Source of the DNA: Druceiella hillmani
Lineage: Eukaryota > Arthropoda > Insecta > Lepidoptera > Hepialidae
DNA length: 64,000 nucleotides
Direction of reading: 5' to 3'
Assembly: GCA_039881145.1 (NCBI GenBank)
Contig: JAYKKI010000004.1
Location: forward strand, 44,549,001-44,613,000
Below are positions 10,819-23,000 of this stretch, one piece after another. Position 1 is the first letter of the stretch. Each line of letters begins with the position of its first letter. The notes under the pieces are model-generated. The model ran no database searches and had not been told where the DNA came from. It was given only the letters and a program-made list of their open reading frames with translations. The translations under genes were made by a program, and so were the position numbers.

Positions 10819-10843
10819 TGGGGCGTGTTGTAGCATTTTACCC
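10819..10843 (-). repeat. pogo-like element, right terminal inverted repeat
   Basis: TGGGGCGTGTTGTAGCATTT followed by TACCC, then TA. It is the inverted partner of 8152-8176. Confidence 0.9.
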
Positions 10844-10845
10844 TA

Positions 10846-13387
10846 GTTCTAAATACCGTATTGGATTCGCTTTACAAATAAAGAAGTGGAATCGCATTCA
10901 CATTAAAACAAATTAAAAATCTTTAAAAAAATTATGTTGCTTTTTTCTGTTACTTTTTTCTTTAAAAATGCTGTTACTTTTTTCTCAATTTTTTTACTGA
11001 TTTGTTATTTACATCGCAAAGTTATGAAATAAATTTCAGAACTAAACAAAAATATATACCTTATTTTTCAATTAATTTAAAAGCAGTATTAGAATTAATA
11101 TCTTCCCTAGCATTTACTTTATTTTTTCTCCGTTCGTATTATGTTTCCTTTATACGAAGCGTGATTCCTATATTTTTGGTTCAATATTTGATATTAATGT
11201 AAATTTTTTTAATACATTTCCTACTATTGTTATTGTATTCTTCCTAAGAAATTGAGGTTACAGAATTACTATAATCTTTAGCAGCCTTCGTAACTAATTG
11301 TTTACATTTTTTCTCCGGGAAAAAGAGACTTATTACGCCAAAATATAAAATTGATTTATATTTTGAATTTTGATTGAATTAAAGGAAAAAATAATACAAT
11401 ATAAAATTAACTAGAATTAACAGTGCTAAAGAGAAATAAGTTTTCTTCAATATTATTCTTCATTAAAAATCTCACTCCGCCATTATTTTTAATTATTTTC
11501 TTTAGGAAATGTCAGGGCTTATAAAAGTTTAAATAGTTTTCTTTCAGGTCACTACACTTATATTTACTAACCATTTAACCAATAGAAAAAAATTGTTCAA
11601 TTACAAAAATAGTAAAAAAATTTAACATATATAGTTTTGTAATATGTCGTTTTTGTAATATTCCTTCTTTATAACGTAATCAATTCGGTTCATTCCGAAA
11701 CTAAAATTCAACCAGTCTTCGAGATATTACTTTAATATATCGATTGTCAGTCACTAAAATGTGAAGCGTGGCCAGTCATTTTCATATAAAAATATAAGGA
11801 AAAAAAGTGTTATTCAAAAGTTCATTAATATTCTTTAACGGAATATTGTAAATTCCGCCGGCAGCAGGCGCGTGAGTGAAGATGGTTTTTGTACATGCGA
11901 CGTGACAGTTAAACGCATAGCTAATTCAGTAATCTAGATCGATACACTCTAACGAGTAAACTCGTTCATTGATTAAATACATGTCTATATTGTTTTGTTA
12001 AGAAGAAGATACACTTTGTATTACTGGTGGAATAATAGCGCATATTAATAATATCTTTGAATAAGCGAGTGAACTTCAAAAACGTAGAAGAATTTTTCTT
12101 CGAGAGCGCAAACTATTCAATCGAAATTTTATGATTATAAAATTAGAGGAACGCACCGACATGTGAACCTGACAATGCTATGTAATGGTCATCACACTTA
12201 AAGCAGAGACGAGAGTATATATCAGCCAAAAGAAAAAAAAGGAAGCAAAGTAACAAAAATCCAAAAATACGAAAAGAAAAAAAAAATCAAGGAAATACTA
12301 TGTCATTGGAATCAGGCATGTAATCAACTGTGAACAATGGAAATAATAGAAATAAAACCGCTAAGACTCGTTTCTTAATATACTATCTAATATTTAGTAT
12401 ATTTTAGTCTATTAACATTGGAAATGAAAAATATATTAACATTTGGTATATCTTAAACCATTAACATTGAAAATGTAATAACTTACCACCTTTATATGTT
12501 TTTAAGTTCAGTAAAATCGGAGATGACTTCATTAAATTTATGGAAGACATATTTAATTTGGATTCCGTATTTGATAGAGGCGGTTCCGCTACATTTGCCG
12601 GAACTTGTCTAAATCTCACATTCGAATCTTATATCTCATACCACCGTCCTATATTAAATCAATTACCAATGACACAAATTAAGTTAAATCAAATAAAATT
12701 ACGTTCAAATTTTTGAATCGAATCGAAATTCAAATAAAGATAAACATAATAAAATGCGTAACGATTTTCCATTCCTTTGATTTTAGATATTGTCACACTC
12801 AACGATTGCGTCCGTTTCAATGACATAACCAACAATATTTTTTTAGACTTTTTAATTCTTTTTCCTGTAAAATCCATTCTAACAAAATTTTTAAATAATA
12901 TTTATGAAACTATAAGAAATTTTTACATCTTTTTATATTTTAACATTATTGAATTATTCTAAGGGGCAGTAATAAACAAAATTTACAAAATTTAAAATAG
13001 ATAAAATTAAAAATTGTTGATTAAAGTAATATTTATATTCAAAGTAGTAATATTTGTATATAAAATCCAAAAAAAAGTAAAAAAGAGGCCAATTAACAGA
13101 TTATTTTATCTTTCACCATTCGATAGTGTTAATATTACATTGAAATATTTTGTGTATCAAACTTTAACACATTTGAGGAAATATAAAACGAATAATGGCC
13201 CTTCTATAATGTCTGAAAAAAATTCCCCATGCCATATCAATCTAGGGGCTGAAAATAATATTATGTTACTATTTATGTGGGTCATCGGCGTCATCGCGGC
13301 TTTGTAAAAAACTTTATTTTTAGTTCACCGTTGCTTGAGCTATACCTCGTTAGCAACTTTTCGTTGTGTATCTGACTTTCCTTATTT
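10846..13387. other. A+T-rich DNA, nothing recognised
   Basis: Includes short A-rich runs (12220-12300) and loosely repeated ATTAACATT phrases near 12400-12480. A G+C-richer patch at 11855-11895 has no open frame. The ORFs at 12689-13307 have the composition of non-coding DNA. Confidence 0.4.
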
Positions 13388-13928
13388 TTGCTATTTATTA
13401 TATGTTGTATGTTAGGTTTCATTAAATTTATAGATTTTCCTGTTAGTAATAACTGTTATTGTTTTAAAATAAAATTTAGTTTAAATGAGTTGCCATCAGA
13501 ACAAATAGCTGACATGCATCGTGTATATAGTTTTTTTGATCCTGATGCCTGTGCCGTTCGTTATAAAAGAATGTCTATGGCCATTGGCCAACAAACCAAT
13601 AATTGAATATAGTTGGTTCTTGTTGGTTCACGTAATTTTGGCGGAATATACCCTTTGTAATGCCTGGACTGAACGAAGTTTTGTGATTCATAATGTAAAA
13701 AGAGAACGGTAAACATTGTATAATGCAGCTCGTGACCGTACTCTTAGTTATATGCGACACAAAGAGAGATGTTATTGTTGTTTAAGAAAGGAAGATACCA
13801 TTCTTATTATTTTAAGGGTGTATGGCTTTTCTGTGCAGTGGATGACCGAGCAACACCTATCATTTTTGTCAATATTAAGTGTCTGGTTAAATTCTGCTTT
13901 TCTTAGAAGATATTCTTTGAACAGGTGA
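13388..13928 (+). pseudogene. possible decayed coding region, unrecognised
   Basis: Three consecutive frame segments on the plus strand carry text that looks less random than the surroundings: NELPSEQIADMHRVYSFFD and ACAVRYKRMSMAIGQQ at the end of the first (13388-13606), NAWTERSFVIHNVKRER at the end of the second, and YNAARDRTLSYMRHKERCYC in the third (13716-13928). They overlap or abut in different frames, as expected of a frameshifted relic. I do not recognise a family, and chance cannot be excluded. Confidence 0.2.
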
Positions 13929-15085
13929 GAAAATATTTACAAAAGATCGTAAAATTTATCACCAGAATTCATAATGTATGTGTGGAATTAATTTTAAGTC
14001 CAACGCAGTCCGTACAATATCATTACAAAAACAGTTTTTTTTTAAAGTTTGGTTGAATGATAGATAATTAATTTCGTGACCTATACGTCACAGATTGATC
14101 AAAATTGTTTATAAGAATTTGTTTTAAATTTTTGTTACATATAAGATACACTAGGTGACCATAGCTAGATAGTACCTTTGCATGTTTTTCTTCGTGCATT
14201 ACTTTAATATATTGATGCTAATTATCCACGTTGGAATAGATCAAGTTACCCGGTAGCTTCACCGGACCAGTAACCATACCTGAAGTCTGGATGTTTATAG
14301 AATTATAGGAAACCAAAGGTGTATGCTATTGATATCGACATCCATGAATAATTAATTCAGTAAGTCAATCACGCCACTAAAGAAATTCGTAGAAACTCCA
14401 ACCAATTGCAGAGGACAATACGAAATGTCGCATTTTATGTTTATTTAGCAACGGAGATCACGTCGATAATTGCATTAATTAAAACGAGTTATTTTAAATG
14501 GAGTTAATCATTTTCCTTCAGTTCTTTCTAGTATTTCTGGTATTTTTATATAAAATTAGCAGCACTGGATTTTACGAACACCGTTTCTTGGCATATATTT
14601 CTTAGCATTTTTCATATTTGTTTAAATGTTTTAAAGTTAGACACATAAAATATTCGACTGTATTGTAAATAATATCCAGTAGTATCAGATTAAATAATAG
14701 TAATTAAGGGATTGATAAAAATAATAATGGGATAACTTTTTTTTTATTTTACATAAAGATATTATAATTTTTGGATCTAGATTTCACTCTAATCATTAAA
14801 TCTTAATTTTATTCAAAATATTCAAAATTCTTACTTTTTTCCCATATTTTCATATAAAAGCGGCAGTTCGTTGGTCTGTTTCACATTGTACATATTTAAT
14901 TAGTTCGACTTTGGTTCATTAAACTCGTGATTATTTTTGCTCGTGCCTGTATCTTGAAATTATTTATTGAGGATTTAATGATTATAGATTGTTGCGAAAT
15001 GTTTAGGTTAGAATATTTACACGTGTAACATGTTGCATGTTTAATGTTACACGCGCCGTACAAACATACCGCGACAAAACAAAAG
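13929..15085. other. A+T-rich DNA, nothing recognised
   Basis: A small perfect CCGGT/ACCGG hairpin lies near 14250-14266; nothing else was seen. Confidence 0.4.
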
Positions 15086-15115
15086 TATATATATATATAT
15101 ATATATATATTATAT
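15086..15115. repeat. (TA)n microsatellite
   Basis: An uninterrupted TA run apart from one phase break near 15110. It gives rise to artefactual minus-strand ORFs rich in Ile-Tyr. Confidence 0.9.
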
Positions 15116-18100
15116 CGTGTTCGAGTTTGAGACGGAATATGGTCCATATGTTTTTTTCCGTGGAGTCATAACGGTAATTTGAAATGTGAAAGACGCTCAG
15201 CATTAATAACTTAAAAACAGCGGTTATAATATTTATAAAACAATGGATAACGAACCGTTCTCCTCTACTCGAGCTCTATATCTGACTAGAGTGTACGTTT
15301 GTTTTTTTTCACTTTTTAAATGAAAGCAGTGTTTATACATTTTATATCTTATTCCAAATAATGATAATATCTTGACGGCCTATTCATAATATAGTTACAA
15401 ATTATGCTCAAGTTCCTAATATTATACGTCAAAGATGTTTTATAATAACGTTGGAATAATAAACTTTGAATTTCGGGAAGCAGAAAATTATTAGTAGGAA
15501 ATGATTTTACATTGAAGGTATTTTTTTTCTAAAACACCGTTTCTATTATATGTCGACATCTTTTTGGAGAATATCTAGAATATTTTTCTGTGATTTTGTA
15601 GAGTTTGAAATCACCAACCAATATACTTCAATCTACACAGAAGGGAAATTATTTGCAACTCTGTTTAGAATTATTAAAGCAGTGAGTTTCAATTGGTGTA
15701 GTTAGATTGCTAGTAGCTTCTACTTTAGGAGAGATTTGCTTGCTTTTGCTATTATTATATAAAATGGAAAATTCTTTCCATTCGAATTTTTTTAATGACT
15801 ATTCTAAATCCTGAAGAACTGGGTTGGGAGAATTGATGTACTAGAAAAACAATATACAATAAGCTATCTGGACTGATCAACGGAATGAAGCAAAGTAAGC
15901 AGATCACGGTGGTGTCATAACTGGGTACGTGTGACATAATGATATTTTGTATCACTTGTTTTGTTTTTAAGTTCGGGTAAAAATAATGTTAAAATTTACA
16001 GATTTAGATTTTAATTTGTCGGTGAAAAAACAATTTTGCCTGCAAATTGTAAAAAGGAATTATATATAATTTAATTTATACAATGGACAAATATTAAAAT
16101 TACGTTAATTTAACTTTTTGTATAAGTTTATAAGGTATAGTTGATTTGAATGTATAAAACATTTTTGATCATAACTTTTCCTTTATAACAATGTTGCGTA
16201 TAAAAATTCACTTTTCACTGCTGTGCGAAAACCTTGATTCCACAGTTTAAGCTATATAGCTTTTATTTGACTTTCTCTTATGTACTCTGACATAAAAATG
16301 GAAAGCTGAATACAATATCGACCATAATAAGGAAAAGCGTTAGAGGAAATATCAAACTTTGTCGATGAAGAAATAAACAACCGCCTTTTTTAATTTAATT
16401 AGTTTTATTTAAATTTTCGACGTATTTTGAAATAATATACTTCTGAAATAAACAATATGATTAACTTCAGAGCAGGCCAAACGACAAAACAACTGACAAT
16501 AAATTGATACGAAATGATAAGGGAGTATTTATGTTATTTTAATATACTTTTAAAACTAAGAACGTTTCAAAATTGTTTGTATATACCCACTTAAAAGTAT
16601 AATCACACATTTCAAACTTAATTTTAATCAAAATCCATTCTAATTCATATGTCAACTTTACAGCTTCATGTGGCTGTACCTAAGAATTTTTTTATATTCT
16701 CTCAAAATATGAAATTAATTCAATCATTTTAGCCTGAGTTTTAATAATACACAATTTCAAAAGTAGTTTAAAAATACCTTACCATATAATTTTTACCTTC
16801 CATCTTCTATTAATATTATCTGTATGCGTCTTTCTCATTTCCTATGTGCGTTTTTAATATATTTTCTACACTAAAAGATGGATTTTATATTTTATCTCTT
16901 ACTAGGAATAAATTTTAACTAGTATCGTATGTACGCATTCTCCGTTGCACGCATGCACTTAAGGTAAAAAAATCGTAATTTATCGACAAAGGCATGCAAG
17001 TTTTGTTATTAAAAAAAACGAAGAGAATGTTAAGTTACATATTTAAATAATTATATGAAAACATGACATTGTACTAATATCTTTTTATTTACCTCTCCTT
17101 ACCGCCAACTGTCATTAAAACATAAAAATGATTATATTAAATGAAATTCTTCCGACTAGCTAATCTTCAAACATTCAATCATAATTCATAAATAAATATA
17201 TCAGACATTATTCTCTATATTAATCAACGTTGAACAGAGTTAGTCCGGAACTAATCAAATGTCATCTAGACGAAAGAATAACATAAAACTCATGCATTTT
17301 TATTGCCGATTTTAAAAACCACCAAGCCCAAAATGTTGTATTTCTGGATCAGTTGAACGGTATAGGGACATATTGTAAAAAATATTATTTTCGCAAAGAT
17401 TGCACTAAATTATAAACAAAAGCATGAGTAAGTATCATAGATTACCGCAGTCAATTAAACAAACTACCGACAGGATTGTTTCTCAGACTTTTTTGTTTTA
17501 TCTTGAATAGACAAGTCTTCTACGAGGTTTATTCACGGGTTTGTGTGACTATGGAAATGTAGGATTATTAGAAATATCAAAATATAATTTTATACTAATA
17601 CGTTACATTTTGATTAACTTTTGGAAGCTTTCAAGTTAAATTATATCAACACATGACAATTCCGTAAAATGTTTTTTTTGGGTTACTTAAATGCATTGTT
17701 CAACAAAAGCATTTTACAGGAATGAACACTCTCATTTCATTGTGTGACCATGACTTTGTTACTGTCCTCTAGGTTCCAAACTTGCTAAGTATAATTACTA
17801 TATTTATAAGATTTTATGAAATTTGGTACAAAAACCTGAATGAAATTAAAATTTGACAAAACGGCATTTTTCTATGCATACGAAATCTAGTTGCAAAAGT
17901 CGTTTTACGCTTACCTGGAAAATATTTTCCTAATTTTATACTTACGGCATCGGAAGATATTTGAAAATACAATGCTGAAATACACTGCCAAGCTGTCATC
18001 TGCAAAAATAGAAGAAAAGAAACCACAGGAAAACATGTGATTTCCAACCATTTGAGATCCAACAGCGACAAACCTGTCTTTGCGTATTTTATGGAAGTAA

Positions 18101-18606
18101 TTGTTTTTTTTTAGTGTTTAATTTTTTTAGCGATTGTTTTTATATTTAGCGACTGTACATGCCGTGAAAAATTATATTTGTTAATAGTATAATCGTTTGG
18201 AACTAGTAAAATATTTCGACGTGTAAGAAATCATTAGTTGGTAAAATTTAATTTGCTCTCTTAAAAAACACGTTTTATTTAACAATTTTGTAGCAAATTA
18301 TATATTTCCCACTTTTTTAAGACGTAACAGCTACAATGCATTTACTAATTATTGGATGAATATCTGTAAGTGTATTTCCCATCTGTCGATAATTTCTAAA
18401 ATTTTATGGAGGCAGTGTATGCCCATGTGTATCTTATAATTAATTCTGTCATTATTAGATTCATTAGCGTTAGACTTATGATTACTGCCATTACTTGTAT
18501 TATTAGAATTGTTGGTAAAAGTGATAGAGGTTAAACACAATATTTCACGTATGGAGTAAAAGTTTTTCTTTTAGTATATTTCACATAAACATAACCGAAA
18601 CCTAAG
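15116..18606. other. A+T-rich DNA, nothing recognised
   Basis: The ORFs at 15755-15955, 17814-18071 and 18349-18540 on the minus strand show no family features. No repeat structure stands out. Confidence 0.4.
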
Positions 18607-18618
18607 AGTAAAAGTGAA
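18607..18618. repeat. probable target-site duplication, left copy (imperfect)
   Basis: AGTAAAAGTGAA resembles AGCAAAAATGAA at 18847-18858 (10/12). It lies four bases before the start of copy B, so the duplication may extend further but has decayed. Confidence 0.45.
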
Positions 18619-18622
18619 TATT

Positions 18623-18846
18623 GAATATATTTGGCGTTAATTTTGTAGAAATTCATTATTCACAATTAAATGAAACTACGTGATGTAGCATTATTTCTAC
18701 TTTTTTGAGTTCTTTACCACGACCTTAGTTTCGTTGTATTACAAATACCCACCTGAAGATGTTGTAATACAACGAAATCTAGGTTGTGGTAAAGAACTCA
18801 AAGAAAGTAGAAATAATACTAAATAACGTTGTTTCATTTAATTGTG
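18623..18846. mobile_element. palindromic hammerhead-motif element, copy B (224 bp)
   Basis: Starts GAATATATTTGGCG and ends TTTCATTTAATTGTG, like copy A. It has the same 5' extension, then inverted arms (18661-18744 and about 18748-18846), but the left arm is shortened: it stops inside stem II and lacks the CTGAAGA core and the CTTTGCTAATAG stretch, so the loop is almost absent. The right arm holds a complete motif. Flanking imperfect direct repeats support insertion as a unit. Confidence 0.65.
18749..18789 (+). ncRNA. hammerhead ribozyme-like motif (copy B, right arm)
   Basis: CCAC, CTGAAGA, T, GTTGT-AAT-ACAAC, GAAA, TCTAGG, TT, GTGG. Compared with copies A and C there are two C-to-T changes. 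One turns a stem III pair into a wobble. The other changes the cleavage triplet from GTC to GTT, which is still allowed by the NUH rule but usually slower. Confidence 0.45.
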
Positions 18847-21800
18847 AGCAAAAATGAAGTTAATTTATTGCACCCTAACCTGCCTTTCTTTGATATACAG
18901 GAGGTAAAATCTTTACTGCTGGTTTCAACAGTAGTATTTTGTGGGTATTAGTTTCAAAGTTAGAGAAAATATTCCAGTTCAACTCCTATAAAATCATATC
19001 TTCACCAAATTTAATCACAAGAATAATATGATCCCAAAATTCTATACATAAAAATGTTTTTTTCGTGAGAAAATTTTATTTTGTTTGCAGATTCACAAGC
19101 AATTAAATGACAGAAACTTTCAGATATTTTCTCCAATATAAGTTATGAGTTTCATTATGTTATTTTGTACATATAAATATTGCGGGTTTAACGCACCTAA
19201 TTAACCACTCAAGGTTGACGAGGGGAAGTGTTTCATTTGGTGAACACATTTTTTTGATATGCTGAACGAAGAAAGAAATTTTTAAAAAAGGGTAAATGGC
19301 TTGATGTATTATTGTTATTAAAGTTATACTTCTTTAGGCGCGTTATGAAAAAATGATGAGAGTGAAATTTTAAGATTCGTCACACAAAAGTTACAGTATG
19401 AAGTTGCAGCGGTTGCAGTCTCGAAACAAAAGCTATTGGCACCATCGTCGCCTCTGTTCACTGTTTTCATATTCATAGTATTTATCCACATGTTTCAAGT
19501 GTCTACATTCACACACGTGTTTTAGTTTTATATAAGTGCGATTTATATATGTGCTGATAAATTATATTCAGTAGTGATTTAAATTCAATATTTTGATTTA
19601 TATATTTACTATTCGTAAATATTAGTGAAAAAATTGTGTTTATAGATTTTTCAAGTGCTCCAATATAATTGAGGTTATCTATCCGTATGTATTATTTAAT
19701 GATGCCAAAGAAGTATAACTTCTCACTCGCGTACATAAGTACACGCACCCTTTTTTTATAAATTAGTTAAAATTTAATGGAAAATAATAATAATAATTTT
19801 AACAAAATTTACCTAGCGATCGACTTAAGTGGCTAATCTTATTTCAAATTAAAACTATGTTCCCAAAGGTAAAATTAATTAATATTTGGTGTATAAATAA
19901 GATACATCATTATTTGTAACAATTTATTGATGTCATTTAATTAGCAAGCCGATATTCCAATGACGAATAATATTAACTTAGTTATTTAATTTTATTGTTT
20001 TTTTGTAACATACATATTTATTGATATCTTCAATATAGCTGAAATGAATAGGTTCCAATTGCCAGAAGAAAATTTGCCATTTAAATTTATATTAAACACA
20101 AAGTAGGAAAACTAACTGCCAAGCTATTTACCTATTTATAGAATACTGATGTTACATCAGTGATGTTAATTCAAACCAAGATAATTTATACGTACAAACA
20201 ATTTATTCTACGTTGCATCTATTAAAATAAAAAAAGTTCAGTGTGAAATTTGTCACTGCCCTTTCCTGAAAATATTTGTGTTTAATGTAACGTGGAAATT
20301 TGTGGGTAAATAAAATAATGTGTAACTTTGAATATCACATAATACCATTATGATTATTTAAAATTTTCACTTGTCTCCTGTAGTCATCAAAGCTTGTGTT
20401 CCTATTGGGCAATATTGTTTGTAACTTTGTATTTTTTAACAAAAGATGACTGTAAAAAAATTATTTAAAATATATCAATTTACTAAATATTTTTAGGTTT
20501 TGATGATAAACAATTGGAATAAATAATATCATAATTTAATACGAAACAAGAAAGGAGGTAGTTACGATTGTTTTAATTTATATAGTAATTTGTTCTGGTT
20601 ATATAATATAAGTTAAATTATAATTGCTGCTAATAATATTAAGATCGCATTTGTATTGAGGAGGTTCCGGCGGGAGCTAGAACAATGCTGGCCACAACGC
20701 TAAATTGCCGCCCTCGCTCAATCGTCATTGAGAGATGATTGTCGCCGGCTCTCTTCATGAGCCAAAGGTCTCATCCGCTACAATTCCATAAATACGGAAC
20801 ACCTGTTGTTTCTTAGGAATATTTCAAACGTGGCTAAATATAGGGGTCGTCCTGGAAAATACGGAACATCTGGCAACATTGAGGAAACGCACTATAAAAT
20901 GCTTTCAAGACTCAAATCAAGCTTACAGCAACATAGGTTTTATGATAACATTCTATAATTATGTAAAGTTTTTTATTTAAGTTTTTTATGGTTACATCTT
21001 TTCTTGCCTATCTTATAATTTTTAATAATTATATAAAAAAATTGTTATCCATCTCTTCATGTGGAATGGAATGGTTTTTATCAATTCATCTTCATTTTAT
21101 CTACTACAATTTTTTTTATGTAACTCGTAAATTGTATACGCATAAGATATTTTCGTCGCATTAACTTGTACGAAAAATGATGAAAGCACAATGGTCTGTT
21201 TTATATGTTTGTCTGTATGTCTATCTATCTATGACAGGGCCAAATCTTCTGAATTAGTGTTAAATTTGTTTAGCTCCATGTAAATTTTAAGACTTTTTTC
21301 ACATTTTTTACGTGAAAATGTCTGTTCTTTCGTTAAGTGTGTAAAATGTACAAATTTAAATAATAACTAACTACGAAATTAATAATATATTAACAATGGT
21401 TGAAACCAGATAGGACAAGTCTATCCATAAGTGTCGTGCCGCATTTCGGTCTATTGTAGGCGGGATTGTTGCGAAGTAGCATTATGTGAAGTTATAAATT
21501 AGTGTAGCAAAAAAACTGGTTTATTTATCATGCTGATTTAGGTGTCATTGTGAATACCTTGAAGAGCACCACAAGGAAGCAAAGTAAGACTATAAAAATA
21601 TTAGCCACAATATAACTAAAAATTGGTAGGAAACGGAAATTTGCAATAAAATTAAAGGTTTCGTCTTAAATAAAATATAAATATGCTCCACATTATAAAA
21701 CACGCAAATAATAGGAAAGCTTGCATCAAAAAGAAACTAAGAAAAGCTAATGCGTCCTAGGCTGAGCAAATACGAGAGCTACGAAGTGTCAAAAGATAAT

Positions 21801-21862
21801 AAAAAATCCTGAATACGCAATGTAAATCATAGATATGCCATTATTATATAATACATAATATG
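18847..21862. other. A+T-rich DNA with a G+C-richer patch at 20.65-20.90 kb
   Basis: Around 20650-20770 the G+C content rises (GGTTCCGGCGGGAGCTAGAA and following) with no readable frame. A phrase AAATACGGAACA[C/T]CTG occurs twice, near 20793 and 20858. The text near 21205-21235 (GTCTGTATGTCTATCTATCT) resembles the CCGTCTATCAGTC type of repeat at 59.4 kb. It is probably old transposon or UTR debris. Confidence 0.4.
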
Positions 21863-21865
21863 TAA

Positions 21866-22255
21866 TATAGAAAATATAAACCAGAGGAAATATCACGTCA
21901 AAATAAATCCAAAAATCCTAAAAAGTTCAGAGCTAAGCGGACGCGAGAGCAACGAAAGCCTCGAAAAAAAAGGACACAACAGGATTACGTAGTGGTGACA
22001 GTCCAAACGTCCATGGGTCATGTGCAGGTGTTATTAGAAGACAACGCAGAAGACAGTGACAATAGAGACATCCATGGCTATATAACAACGCCCGACGAGT
22101 ATGTATTTCGTTCACTAAATATCGTATGGTCATCGTCGGGAATTAATGCGCGCATACTAATGAGAGTGCTACGTATAGACTGTGATATTATTGAGCGTGA
22201 AACTGTAAGTGCGATCGAAAATCAATGTGCTACAGCTCTGCCAGACTCCCATTAA
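21866..22255 (+). pseudogene. unrecognised basic ORF relic
   Basis: An open frame from after a stop at 21863-21865 to TAA at 22253-22255, with no clear ATG start; the first internal ATG codes the Met of TSMGHVQVLLED. The N-terminal third is very basic (KNPKKFRAKRTREQRKPRKK), followed by an acidic patch (LLEDNAEDSDNRD) and a more balanced C-terminus ending CATALPDSH. Composition is coding-like and G+C-richer than its neighbours. I do not recognise the family. A nucleic-acid-binding protein of a retroelement lying upstream of the Jockey-like relic would fit the position, but this is a guess. The sequence before it (21560-21860) is also Lys-rich but broken by stops. Confidence 0.3.
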
Positions 22256-22333
22256 AAGACACACTGCAGACATATATATGCAATAGCACGCAATTTCTGG
22301 AGATATTGGAAGTTAAATTACATATTAATATGC

Positions 22334-22363
22334 GACACTTGGTATAATTTCATACCAAGTGTC
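22334..22363. repeat. perfect 12-bp hairpin
   Basis: GACACTTGGTAT and ATACCAAGTGTC are separated by 6 nt, a perfect stem in DNA where long perfect stems are rare. Not followed by a T run; role unknown. Confidence 0.6.
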
Positions 22364-22926
22364 CAAACTTTTTATGATAAATCTGTGACGCGGATACAAA
22401 CTGCGCCTTTCTGTGTTTTTAGGTAAGCAATTTAGTTAACAGATAAGTTAAAAATTATAAGTAGAATTGCATCAACCTCTACCTGAGCGAACTGGATCGT
22501 GACGCACAAAAACACCGTGGAAAACAATTTATAAATTCAAATTATCTCTTGTTTCAGTGCCGTCCATCAAGAATGCACACGATTAATAAATAAAAAGAAA
22601 TTAATATTCATTCCTGTGATATTCAAATCAACATTTATCCAACTCCAGTATATCATTCTGTAATAGCAATTAATGTAGTAACTTAAATAAAATTATCAAA
22701 GAAATAAACGGAAATCTTGACTCTAAAAAAGTACCTGGCATTAATATAATATCTATTTGTTTTGTACTTGTCTATTTAAAGAATTATTGTAGAAAGCTAT
22801 TATAGTGATAAAATGCATATTTTTAGTTAAAACTTGTATTGAAATGCGTCAAGACAGCGACATTGAAATGCGTAAAGCAGCAAAACAAAAAACATCACAT
22901 AGACCAATATCGCTGTTACTTTCAAT

Positions 22927-22938
22927 ACTAAAATTATT
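22927..22938. repeat. probable target-site duplication, left copy
   Basis: ACTAAAATTATT matches ACTAAAATTGTT at 23005-23016 (11/12). Both encode part of the same RT phrase (LKLF), so one is a duplicate created by the nested insertion. With one indel the match extends to about 15 bp. Confidence 0.6.
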
Positions 22939-23000
22939 CACAATTAAATGAAACTACGTGATGTAGTATTATTTCTACAAAATTAACGCCAAATATATTC
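22939..23000 (-). mobile_element. palindromic-family deletion derivative, copy D (62 bp)
   Basis: On the minus strand it begins GAATATATTTGGCGTTAATT and ends CATTTAATTGTG, the same termini as copies A and B. The 5' extension is joined directly to the outer end of the right arm at GTAGAAAT, a sequence present on both sides of the lost interior, so the motif-bearing part is deleted. It is inserted in the Jockey-type relic. Confidence 0.65.

Larger units (their letters stand above)
8152..10843 (+). mobile_element. complete pogo-like DNA transposon, 2692 bp
   Basis: Bounded by 25-bp terminal inverted repeats (22/25 identical) and flanked on both sides by TA (8150-8151 and 10844-10845), the target duplication of Tc1/mariner/pogo elements. 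Inside are a leader with a probable intron, one long transposase frame on the plus strand, and copies of a GGGGCGT[A/T]TTGT-type motif clustered near both ends. The high TIR identity and the absence of frameshifts indicate a fairly recent insertion. The transposase frame has four stop codons, so this copy is not expected to make an active protein. Confidence 0.9.

Noticed and set aside
14896..15203. two overlapping minus-strand ORFs
   Set aside because: Both run through a (TA)n repeat and overlap in different frames; no domain.
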